Of a stretch of 64,000 nt of DNA, positions 1 through 10,614 are shown one piece after another. Source of the DNA: Diaporthe sp. PMI_573 (taxonomy: Eukaryota; Ascomycota; Sordariomycetes; Diaporthales; Diaporthaceae). The stretch lies in assembly GCA_021399435.1 (NCBI GenBank), contig JAJTUP010000002.1, positions 1,054,001-1,118,000 on the forward strand, written 5' to 3'. A program made the position numbers and the translations under genes. A model generated the notes under the pieces. It was not told the origin of the DNA. It saw only the letters and a list, made by a program, of their open reading frames with translations, and searched no databases. Positions within the stretch are counted from its first letter, which is position 1; each line of letters begins with the position of its first letter.

Positions 1-498
1 CAAATGGACCCATCGCGGCGCTTCAATGCAGCTGATAAGACCCCGGCCATGAGCCCCATCATGCAGACATATGCTGCCAAGAGTGGCCACAACCACTTGG
101 TGTTCTTCTCCCGATTGGTTTTGAGGTATGCGTTCTTGAAAGTGGCCAAAACGGCAATGATGAGGTTGTTGCCACAGGCCACGACGGTCCCAAGTGCTAA
201 CCAGAAGAAGTATGAGCGCCTGTTGCGACGTAGACCTTCGTCGTTGGTCTCAGAGCAAACAGCTTTGCCTTCTTCGTATGCCTGGATAATTATGTACGCT
301 TCTCCCACCAATGCTATGAACGCTAAAGTTACAGCAATGGAGTGCTTCCAGTTCTCCTTGATGAAATTGAAAGCCCTGTTGAAGGCTTTCCAAAACTCTG
401 ACTGTTCGCCCTTAGTGTCAACATCTATGTATAGCACTTGTTCCCTTGAATGACATTCATAGGGTGGGAAAACGTACCATCCAATTAGACGCTGACAT
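1..498 (-). CDS. Small multi-pass membrane protein, 5' part only (cut by window edge)
   Basis: I do not recognise the family. The reverse strand reads ATG at 498-496, seven codons, a 67-bp intron (477-411, GTACGT donor, CTAAG acceptor), then an open frame from 410 to the window edge. The encoded segment has at least three hydrophobic stretches, in order: one around IAVTLAFIALVGE, one around FFWLALGTVVACGN and one around LLAAYVCMMGLMAGVL. They are separated by charged loops, including a basic KTNREKNTKW loop. A multi-pass membrane protein is therefore likely. The 3' end lies outside the window. The opposite-strand open frame at 4-453 has no domain-like character and is a shadow. The start and first intron are inferred from splice signals; an upstream in-frame stop supports the intron. 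Confidence 0.5.
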
Positions 499-2398
499 TT
501 TATTTAAGGGGAAAAGAGGGTACGGATTTATATATCTGCTTCATGAAGTCTTGATGTTGCGTACGCTAACTTCCTGATAGAACCTTCGACGTTTACTGAT
601 GTGGCACACTGGAAACTTTCTGTCGGCTATAAGGACTTAGCAAAGTGTTGTCTGAGAACTGGTAGGATTTTGCTTTCCAGACTTGCTTGCGCTTCGCGAG
701 AGCTGATTTATCGAGGACTGTTTGTAGAGTCTCCTGGCTAGAAATGAACGGCGCAGGATTGCAGGCTGCCTGCTTCTTTTACTTTTACTTTAAAGAAATT
801 TTGTTTATTCTGGTCAAAGGATGTTCATATCTGTGTTGTACCCAGGGCTATGTGTTAATTAAACAAAGAATGCGAGGTCATATGGCCCTATGTGCATCTA
901 GTGAGGCATGACAGCACTGAGAGTAGCCAACGTCAAAGGCCTCATATTGCTGTCCTAAACCTTACTTCCCAGATGAGTGGAATCCGAGGTAAATGAGAAG
1001 AGACTCATGCCTGGTATCCCACCTATATGCGCATTGTCTTGCTCCGAGGCCTTTGTCTCCTGGTAAAGGTTGTCGAACCAACAAACCCGTTCCCAATTCC
1101 TTCTTTGATGTGTTATTGTGCCACAGTACTCGTTACCCAGCAACTTGCCCCTGGCTGAATGAAATACATTGGTTTATTTATCAGCAAAAACTCATGGTAA
1201 AGTCACAATTATATGGACTTGTTTTGAAAACTCGACAGCTTCTGATCTTGCGTCTGAGCGGCGCATCTCCTCGGGTATTCCTTTTCTCTTTATAACAACA
1301 ACAATAGAGAACTGTGATTTCTAACAATTTGAAGATGTCTTTCGTCTCCTTGTTTGATTTTAGATGCGAGTCACCAGAAGGCGAGTTCATATGGAGACTG
1401 CCGGGCGGGCAACAAATGCAACAGGGCTAAGATAATTCTCGTCTAGCTTCACGTATTACTTACCACGAATTGGAAACAGTACAGTTTCATATCTGCGCGC
1501 AAAAAAGGGCGTGTCTTCAAGGTGAACTATGATTATCAATCTACGCGTGGAAATGTGCGTGTGGAATAAACTGGATAGTAATCCCCTGCCAAGACGGTGA
1601 ACAGTCAGCCGCCACTTTTGATCTAACATCCCGCGAGCAGGTTTGGAGAGCCACATTCTTATCTGTAAGGTTATATTAACTTATGGGCCTATATCCACAT
1701 AAGTCGAGGTCCCGAGGAGGGCAGCACAGCTGGTGTGAGCCTCACGAGGTCCGTCTCCTTCAACCAATGCGTATTGCAAGTCAACATATTTCTACAGCTA
1801 TCCCGTGCAGGTGTGCTGCGACGTCGTTAGTCCCGTACCACTGTAACGTTGTAAAAGCCACCCAATAATGCCCTTTAGCAAGATACTATTCCCGCCTCTA
1901 TGATTCGAGCGCGAGATTACAATACATGCTTTATAAACAACAATAGTTAGGTTCTGACTAATAACGTATGAGGTGAATCAAGTCTGCGTCGAGAATCAAA
2001 GCACTAACGGAAGCTGCCGTTCAGCTCATCAATAGACCAACAGGAGGTTTCAGCGAGGTGTGCTAGCTAGAGGTGGGGAGAACGCTCGATGACGGCGGCG
2101 GGGAACGTAACAACCAATGGTATTGGGGAAGATGGTGTGTCGCACCACAGGGGGCGGAGTCGTCGTCACAAGAGCGATCTTTTTCCACTTCGATTTTGAG
2201 CAGCTGAGGACTCACCGGTAATTACATATTCTAGTTCAGTTGTTCATACAGCCGCCGGCCTGTGGTAGCTGGAGTAGCTGACTTCTCCCAACTGTAATTC
2301 AACCGATTTATAACGGAAGACCGAAGTTCCTAAACCTATATGCGAGCAGTCACTAGTTGTGTTGTGAAACCTTCCTACCCTAATCAAGCTCTGGCAAT
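499..2398. other. Gene-free stretch
   Basis: Open frames on both strands are short, overlap one another and show no recognisable domain or consistent splice pattern. A 39-bp segment at 1620-1658 recurs with 33 matches at 6126-6164 (listed as a repeat). The right part presumably holds the promoter and leader of the gene that follows. Confidence 0.5.
1620..1658 (+). repeat. Dispersed 39-bp direct repeat, copy 1
   Basis: This segment matches 6126-6164 at 33 of 39 positions in the same orientation; both contain CAGGTTTGG. It lies in gene-free sequence, as does its partner. The flanks do not align, so it may be the remnant of a dispersed element end. Confidence 0.4.
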
Positions 2399-2437
2399 TT
2401 GGGATCGCAGGCTGCAGGTTTTCTCCTCACATGTACT

Positions 2438-5396
2438 ATGGGTGACCTGTCGTTGGGAAAAATTCAGGCTGCCCTAGCCTCAGCAACGAGCGAGGTGACG
2501 ATCGCTGCTGCCAATATAAACTTCGACTTCGCTGTCTTCAAATACGACGCCCCGGCCGAATATCAGCCCCTGAGCAACGCCCTCACCTTGCAGCGCAGGG
2601 AAAATGCGGAGTTTGGTGATATTCACGTCACCGCCCGCCGCCTGGCGACCTTGTTTGAAGGTGTCTGCCCCAGCACGCCCAAGCTGCTGAAGGCCTACGG
2701 GACCCGGGCGTCGCAGATCTGCAGGACTGAGGACGGGATCTCGGCCAAGTCCAAAGCCAGCCTGTTCGGCCAGTACCTTGGGGTGGACGCGACGTCGATC
2801 TGGGCGGCAGCGACCTCCAGCCGATCCGGCAGTGCAGTCCACGTCCACCTGCTCGCGTGCCTCCTGGCCCGAATCTGGAGCCACTCTGAGGCGGTATCCA
2901 TATGGGACCAGATCGTCAGCTGTCGTCGCGAGGAGATTACGCACAAGTTCATGGACAGCGGCAACCTCCCCTTCTCCACCCTTTCGGCCGCCACTCAGCA
3001 GAACATCTCCCTTTCCAGCCTCGCTGCCTGGGATGCCAGTGCCCGGGCGTGGCTGAAGACAGCCGATGCAGCCAAGGTCAAGGAGCAGACGCAGTTCTTC
3101 CTGATCTGCAAGAACCTCACCATGCCAGTTAACGAAAACGGGAGGCTCTACGACAGCATCATGTCGGCTTGGATCTGTGGACTCCAGACCCTGGAGAGGC
3201 TCATCAACGGGGCTCCTCATACCATCCGGGATGGGTCGGTCCTCCTCGCCATATCAGCATGGCATATATATCCCAACATGATGGTTTTTGGTGTGGAGAA
3301 GTCAGCTGCCAGCACCGAGGTTCTCATGCAAGACGAGCTGGTTGCTGAGGGCGGCACTATCTCTGTGGGCTTGTCACGGATCGAGCGAGGCGACTTGAAG
3401 ACAGAGTTCCTCAATGGGAGTGGAGTTTATTGGTCCATGCCCCTCGACCGCCTGAGATACTACGGAAAGTCAGTTAGGAGGACACGGAACCTTCTAGACG
3501 ATGCACGCCGCATGTCCTTCACAGATCTTCTGCAGGTGAACCTCGGCGCTGTGCTGGCTAAGTGGCAGGTTCCTCAGAGATTACGATTGGAGTATATTGA
3601 TGGCATCATCAAAATCATCACCTTTTCAGCGGCCGCCAAGTCCACCCCATATATCACGTGGGCAGACACGATACTGGAACCGTCCTTGGAGTACCTTCAG
3701 GATACGATTAAAGGTGACGCCCTGCTCGATTTGGGATCGCGTCGCCCAGAATTCATACGTATCGATATCGGATTGAATGAATCTTATGAGAGTCACGGCT
3801 GGCCTATCCATTTCGGGCTTCGCAACATCCTGGTGATCCAGTCTCTCTTGATCGGAAAGGCAGAAAGGATTAGGTTCCTCCTATATATTTTCAGCCAGCG
3901 GCTTCCGAATATCCGCGGCGCCGTGATACTCGGCCCACAAGCACTCACCACAGGAACCTCACAGCAGACAATTCGCTTCTGGTCGACGCAGCTCCGTCGA
4001 GGCCAGTCACCAGAGAACACAGCAGGCGTTCAGATACAGGAGGGTGCATTGAACGTTCCGCGTTCGATGCGCCAGGATGCGGTAGAGCTCCCTAGGAGTT
4101 TTCGACATGACAATGGGGTGGACTATGTCCTCCTGGTCGGAGATCCTGCTACAGCTGCTATCTTCGTGCGCATTGATACCCTGGGCAAGAACCCGGAACT
4201 TCAGACCTCGGCCTGCCGGGATTTGTTGGTCCAGGACCTCAAATGGTGTTTCGATTCGAAGCTTATCTCCTCCGAGTTGCTCACCCAGTTCCTCTCTCAA
4301 GAGACGCCTTGGTCGCGACAGCTTAAATTCCTACACAAACTATCCAAAATATATAGTGACGAGTCTATGAAGGGCTCCACAATCTCCTGTAGGGTCTTCG
4401 ATAGACCGCTGCTCAGGCCGTGGGAACAACGTCGTGCGCTTCATCCATGGGTACCGGACGAACCGGAGAGACAAGATGAGGATTCCGACATCGTTAAGTT
4501 ACAGGAACTTGCGACACTTTGTTATCTCGAGACGGGCAGCCACGGGGTTCAGACCCTGCCCGATAGCACACTTAAGGCCATAATTGCCTTTAGTGTCGGA
4601 GACTCTATCTTCGTCAGATCTGAGGTGAGCCCCTTGGGCACGAGCTATCATTTGACTTAGTGAAGACAGGCACCGAAATCATGAACGGCTTGCTAATCAG
4701 ATATGCTCGCAGCTTGTCCAAGACCCGTGGACGGGCTGCCATGAGTCCCAGGACTCTGACCATCGTGGGTTCACCAGGCTCCTCGGCAACATAGGCAAGC
4801 CGGGCCTGACGCTGTTGACCACACCATCCGATCTCCTAGTTGCCGACAGGGACCCTGGAACATGGAAGATGGCCAATTACGCGCCCTTCGACGGCGAGTT
4901 CATCGACTGCTTCAACCGCACCTCGCTGCACCTGACGGTGCTGGACTGGTCCCTGCCCGTGTCCGATGACAAGTCGTATGGGCAACTGACGACTGAGGTC
5001 CACCTGGCCGAGGCCGTCGTCTCAGTCCACGACAGCGGCGCCTGGGTCGGCGACATCGACCTTCTCGCCTCGCTCGCCAGCGTGACGCGCGTCCGGGCCG
5101 AATGCTCTAGAGGCCACCAGCTGCCTGCGGACGACAACGAAAAGCCTCGATCGGGCTCGCCGGCGTCGTCCTCCTGCGTGGTGTCCCTCGACAGCTGGGA
5201 CGAGGTTCTCGACCCACCCACTAGCGGGGTCAGCTTTGTGAGGGCCCGCGGAAACTGGGTAGCCAGGCTGGCAGTAATTGGCATCCTCGAGTCCCGCAGG
5301 AGGAACACGGCGGTCTGTCCGGAGTCCAGCAGAAATTATTGTTGGCAGTGTCTGAAGTTTCTGAGCGGGGATGCTTCGAAAATCTTCATACTTTAA
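2438..5396 (+). CDS. Large conserved fungal protein of unknown function, 956 aa
   Basis: Exon 1 is 2438-4624 and exon 2 is 4713-5396. The intron has a GTGAGC donor, a GCTAATC branch-like site and a CGCAG acceptor, and the phase is preserved. The sequence resembles large hypothetical proteins widespread in Fusarium- and Colletotrichum-type genomes; I know of no biochemical role. It looks soluble, with no signal peptide or clear membrane span. Small-residue-rich helical stretches lie in the N-terminal 250 residues, and a Trp/Cys-containing conserved-looking block (SWDEVLDPPTSGV) lies near the C-terminus. The open frame continues upstream of the first ATG to a TTG at 2399 and begins LGSQAAGFLLTCTMGDL. 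The natural start could therefore be an upstream exon, or a lost ATG; with the TTG the product would be 969 aa. GC-rich codon use argues for a real gene. Confidence 0.8.
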
Positions 5397-6473
5397 AAAG
5401 CTATCATTGCATCACCCACGGAGGTCTCTTTGAGAGGTATGAAAGAACAATTACTTTCAGGGTGGATGTGTCTACTGAGTGATGTTATGTTTGAACCCTT
5501 CATGAAACGCTTCATACCTTCTCCGCCTCTTAAGGGTCTCGACTCCCCGTTAGTGAATGGTGCAATAGATACGAATTTCTGAAGCGCTACAATACCTGGA
5601 TTTCAGGCGCATGGATGTTTACATGAAGTTATCTTGACTGTCACCGCAGCGCCAGATTTATAGCTTATGATACATTATCTTGATCACAAGTAAAATCACA
5701 CTTCCATTGGTAACAGTATACGTTTGATACTGCAACTCATGTCGCTTGCTATTGCAGGTGCTTGGCTGTAAATATAAATCCTGCCAGTCTTGAAACATCG
5801 CATCTCCTTTCATAGAGTAGTAGTCTTGCGCTCCAATGCCGCTTGGGCCAATCTTTTACATGCGTGTAATGCTTTAGGCCGTCTAGGACAAACGGTGTTA
5901 CGCAGGAGGAAACCTAGTGCAGACCTACGTACGCAGCAGTACATCGCCAAGACGCCTGATTGATCGTGTCTCTCGTCATCGGCATGAACAGTCTGCTCGC
6001 TTGTCCCAACTAGCCGGAAGAGAGTCTCCGGCGTGCTCTAGCGGCGGTTGACAGCTCACCAGCCACAAACTGCCCTATTAGGCAGCTTTGATCTTAGCCA
6101 GCCTATGCCATTGGCCATCATTGCTGATCTAACCTCCCGCAAACAGGTTTGGTGGGCCGCATTCAAAGAATAGAGAGCAAGGTACCCAGGTACTCCCGCG
6201 ATGACGACGTGCTCTGGGCTGGGCCGGGCCTTCTTTGTGTGGCGTCAGTCCCGTTTGACAACTGACGTCACCCTTACCGTGGCTTGACGGTCGATCTGGT
6301 GGGACACGAGGAATGAGGATATAATATGCTGAAGTACAGCCTTTAGCTGCACGGCAGCATGCCCTCAAGCTTCTGGCCAGAGTTTACTCATCGAGGGAAA
6401 ACGAAATCTAAACACCGTCCCATCAAAGACAAGCACCCATTTCACCACAACTTTCACCCGATCCGCATTCAAG
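5397..6473. other. Gene-free stretch
   Basis: It contains the 3' flank of the large hypothetical gene and the promoter and leader of the 99-aa membrane protein. The leader just before the ATG at 6474 is CA-rich, as is usual for fungi. The second copy of the 39-bp repeat is at 6126-6164. No convincing coding sequence was seen. Confidence 0.5.
6126..6164 (+). repeat. Dispersed 39-bp direct repeat, copy 2
   Basis: Partner of 1620-1658, with six mismatches and the same orientation. Nothing beyond the 39 bp aligns by eye. Confidence 0.4.
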
Positions 6474-6835
6474 ATGACCAAATTCATTGCCGCCTTCGAG
6501 GACTTCTTCAAGTCGATCTACGAGCTTTTCGCCAGCATCATCGGCACATTCGCCTCGCTCATCAATACCTTGATCACGACTGTCGTCAACTTCTTCAGTG
6601 GCGTCGTCAACCTGTTCCTCGACGTCGGCAAGGGAGCCGTTGATCTGGTGGGAGGCATCGGAAAGTTCATCACCGGTAAGTCGAGTACGATAATCGTTTA
6701 AGCAGGAAAGTGCCAGGATATTGACCGTGTGCTCCAGGCAATGTTGTGGTTCTTGGAGTGATCGCAGCGGGTGTCTACATCTACACCCGCCAGCAGCAGG
6801 GAAAGCCCGTGGTCCCTGCAAAAAAGACCAACTAG
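6474..6835 (+). CDS. Small amphipathic membrane-associated protein, 99 aa
   Basis: Exon 1 is 6474-6675 and exon 2 is 6738-6835. The donor GTAAGT and acceptor CCAG join in phase to give a Gly codon. The first 65 residues are a quasi-repeat of hydrophobic/amphipathic helices rich in Phe, Ile, Leu and Val, with Phe-Phe pairs (EDFFKS, VNFFSG). A strongly hydrophobic C-terminal span (VVVLGVIAAGVYIYTR) follows, then a polar basic tail ending KKTN. This looks like a small conserved Pezizomycotina family with no established function that I can name. The architecture suggests membrane or lipid-droplet association (inference). The short length, clean intron and strong codon bias support a real gene. 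Confidence 0.75.
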
Positions 6836-8654
6836 AACTGTTGAAATGAGTCGAGGGCTGAATTTGGTTGTGAACGAAGTTTTTTCCCTGCAACTCTGAA
6901 CAATGATAAAGGCAGGATGAGGGTGTTGTTGAATGGAAGAGTTTGGTTCAATTCTGCGCGGTGTCCTTGGTAACCACGATACCCCCTTCGAGTTTCGGTC
7001 CCCACAAATGTTGGCTTAGTTAGGTACATAGCAACACAATAATCCTTTCCCCAGATAAGACATACTAGTGCATTGCTCAATTACCTCTCAGGATGAGCAT
7101 GAGTATGGGGTCAACTCTGAAGGTGCGTATGGTTTTCCCAGTTGCAACGGCGGGCAATTGCGGTGTATATTGATCGGGACATGTGCAGTGTCAATCTGAA
7201 GTGATTTGAAGAATATTACTGTCATACTTCTTCGACTGTCAAATGGCATGGGGCTATTTCCCAGCGGTACTCGTAAAGTAAGTGGCTCAACACAGACACC
7301 CGGGTTAGGTGACGGATCTTTGGAGTCGCAACGCTTTCAGTTTGTGCACCATACAGACACACAAGAGAAGCAAGTGCGGGCTTTCTCAATACTGATCCAC
7401 AATACTCGTTATCCCTACTTTGAAATGTATTCTCTACGGTTCTCAGGTTAAGTGCTATTAATTGCATGTTCAGATACATGCGATGGTTCAGTTGTGCAGT
7501 CTCACCATCGCCACTGCACATGGCTGGTAACTAGATCGATTGATGAACATGAATAAGTTCGAGTATGGCGGCTGGTATAATATGAATGCATATACAGATG
7601 ATGCACAGGATTCAAACCAAGTCCTTCTCCTACTGTTGCCCGTGAAGTTGCCCGCAAATTATCTCGCCAGCCGAGCAGCAGTCGACCCATTCATCAACTA
7701 GAGCAAGACGGAGACAATCTCCTCCAGCTCACAGAAATATGACCCACAAAAGCGGCGTAGAATAATTCGTGCTGCATTCTTCTGTCTCTCTACCTTGTGG
7801 GGATGGTGTTACTTCAAAACAGTACCGGCATTCCACGGTGACCGGCGTACAGTCTGCCTCCACTGCGCCAGGGAGAAACAACTGTGGGATCCGACAACTC
7901 GCTCAAAATGACTGTTATGTAACCCACGAGAGACGTGCATTCAAATTTGTGTAACTTAAAAGTTGACGGACGACACGACCAACAGATGCGGTGTGAAAAA
8001 TTGAAAACAATGTTGGCTTACGCAGCCTATCCTCAAGCCATTGCAAATCTCCGAGCATCGCACAACTGAGTGGGCAAATGGGAGGCGCCATACAATGAGC
8101 ATCGACTGGCTGAACTGTGAACTGAGACTCGTACCACTGTGGCATCCAACCACCGCTCCAGAAACCGCTTCCTTTCTGCTTGGCTTTACGTTATGATCCT
8201 GTCGAAATCTTATCAGATCAGCTGCATCTCTGGGCGCCCAGGGCTCATTGGCGGGTAGCCCGTAGCCAAGATACCAAGAGCTAGAACCGGCCCCGTCTGG
8301 ACCTAACAGTGCGCGGCGCAGCCCGGTCATACGAGGAGCACAGCTGTTGTCACCTGCCGGCCTGCTGCGATATGGGGGGGAGGAGAAGAGAAAATTCTGT
8401 CAAGTTGCGATTTGCTTGCCTCACCAAGTCATCGAGTTCCCCTGTTTTGCCACGCCCAAACTCCGGCGGGACGGTAATTAAAGCGGGCTGATTTGCACAT
8501 GGTAGCAACGACCCAGAACCTCGGGATTCTCAGCAGCAACTGCCCAGCTGTTATTTTTAAGAGGCTGCAGGAACCTTCCTCTCCCTGCGACAAATTGTCC
8601 ACTACCCCTCCCATTGGCTACACCCGGGCAAACCCGAGCGGTGCACCCTGAGTT
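6836..8654. other. Gene-free stretch holding the promoter of the siderophore-type transporter
   Basis: No supported coding sequence. A perfect iron-GATA factor consensus lies at 8210-8218 (listed separately). The sequence just before the ATG at 8655 is C-rich. Confidence 0.5.
8210..8218 (-). promoter_or_regulatory. Putative SreA/SRE-type GATA factor site (ATCTGATAA)
   Basis: The reverse strand reads ATCTGATAA, an exact match to ATCWGATAA, the extended GATA site reported for fungal iron-repressor GATA factors (SreA in Aspergillus, SRE in Neurospora). It lies about 440 bp upstream of the ATG of a siderophore-type MFS transporter, a class these repressors control. A 9-bp match can occur by chance, so the support is mostly context. 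Confidence 0.45.
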
Positions 8655-10614
8655 ATGGCAACCGAAAAGGCGAATGCGAGCGATCCGGTGACCGGAGTCG
8701 ACGATCGGCCAGCTAGTCATGCGGACGAAAAGGGCCATGTCGCTGTCGACAGCACCTCAGATTCGGGACATGCTTCTGATGAGGAGCGCAATACTGGAGG
8801 TCTTTCCGGCGTCGAGAGGATCGAAGCCACGACAAGGGCTTGGACGAAGCCATGGCTCATCGCGGCCTACATCTTGTGAGTCAGATCCCGCAATACCAAG
8901 CATCAAAACATTGATTGTTCGCATAGCATCTGGCTTGTATTTTTCACCGACTCGCTGCAGCAGCAGATATCTGCGTCTTTGCTTCCATTTGTAACAAGTA
9001 GCTTCGGTATGCATGGCCTGCTTGCAACCACGAGCATCATTTCAGTCATCGTGGCTGGAGTCGCCAAATTACCGCTGGCCCGCATCTTGGACGTGATCGG
9101 CCGAAATGAAGGTCTGATCATCATGTTGACTATCACGGTTATATGTAAGTGGCCATGGTCAGTCAACCAACGACAGATCTAGAAATCTGACAGAGTATAC
9201 CTTAGCTCTGATCCTGATGGCCGCTTGCGGCAACATCCAAACCTATGCCGCTGGACAAGTTTTCTTCTGGACGGGCATGAATGGAATCGGCTATGTGTTG
9301 CAGGTGTTCATTGCGGACACTAGCAAACTCAAGAACCGCATGATCCTTCTCGGCTTCACGACGACCCCTTACATATCCAATACCTTCGCTGGCCCTGCTG
9401 CGGCCCAGTCCATTCTGAAGGGAAGCACGTGGCGCTGGGGCTTCGGGGCGTTCTGCATCATCATCCCTGCCATTTGTGCGCCGGTTATCTTCGTCTTCGC
9501 AATCCACCTCAGAAAAGCAAAGAAGCTAGGTTTGATCAAGGAGAAGACGGACGCGGACAGAAGCAGAACATGGTGGCAGTCGATCAAGTACTGGGTGATC
9601 GAGCTCGACGTGCTCGGTGTCCTGCTCTGCGTGGCCGGATTTTCTCTACTGCTGCTGCCTTTCAGCTTGGCTAGTTACCAGGCAGACAAGTGGAGATCGG
9701 GGACGGTGATTTCCATGCTGGTCATTGGGGTGCTCTGCTTGATTGCATTTCCCCTGTACGAAAAGTACATCGCCCCGAAGACATTTATCCCGTTCGCATT
9801 GTTCAAAAACAGGAATGTCCTCGCGGCCTCTCTACTTGGTGGGAACACATGGATTTCATTCTAGTAAGTTCGCATTTTACATATACCAACTGCATATGCG
9901 CTGTGGACATCCGCTAATCTTGACTTGCTACACAGCTGCTACAAGCTCTACTTCTCTTCTTATCTTCAGGTCGTCTACGACCTCAGTGTCTCAGAAGCTG
10001 GATACATCGTCAATATCTTCAATATTGTATCCTGTGCCTGGGCTGTGCCTGTGGGTCTTCTCATCCGCTACTCGGATCGATTCAAGTGGCTTGCACTCAT
10101 CTCCGTCCCTCTCTGGATCCTCTTCACCGGCCTCATGCTCAAGTTCCGGATGCCAGGCACAAATGTCGCGTACGTGGTCATGTGTGAAGTATTCACATCT
10201 CTCGCAGGCGGCACACTTGCCCAGGTCCAGCAAATCGCAGTCATGGCGAGTGTTCCCCATCGTGACATTGCCGTCGCGCTGGCAGTTTTAGCTCTCGTCA
10301 CCGCCGTCGGCGGCGCCATTGGCCAGAGTATCAGTGGAGCGATCTGGACCAACACCCTTCCGGGGTTGCTCAGGAGCTATTTGCCTGAGGATTTGAAAGC
10401 GAACTGGGCTACGATTTACGGGGATATTGAGACGCAGCTCGGTTATGACTGGGGTAGCCCAGCAAGGGAGGCCATTGTGAGGGCTTATGGGGAGACGCAG
10501 AAGTATATGCTAATCGCCTCGCTTGCTTCGTCAGCAGGGTCCTTGGTCTGGGTCTCCATTCTGAAGAATGAGCGCCTGAGCGATAAAGAGCAAACCAAGG
10601 GTGTATTGTTCTAA
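8655..10614 (+). CDS. MFS transporter, siderophore-iron type (SIT family), 591 aa
   Basis: Four exons: 8655-8875, 8927-9144, 9206-9863 and 9936-10614. All introns are GT-AG and phase-consistent. About 70 polar N-terminal residues precede multiple hydrophobic spans, which fits the 14-span SIT architecture. SIT-like features include the first span AYIFIWLVFF followed by TDSLQQQ, a second segment SIISVIVAGVAKLPLARILD, and the loop DVIGRNEGL after it. The family takes up ferric-siderophore complexes by proton symport at the plasma membrane. Substrate cannot be read from sequence. Length matches the usual 580-620 aa. Iron regulation is suggested by the ATCTGATAA site upstream. No siderophore synthetase lies in the window, so xenosiderophore uptake is as likely as uptake of the fungus's own product. 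Confidence 0.85.

Noticed and set aside
2480..3220. 246-codon antisense frame inside the large hypothetical gene
   Set aside because: GC-rich codon bias of the sense gene creates a long antisense frame; its translation has no domain character.
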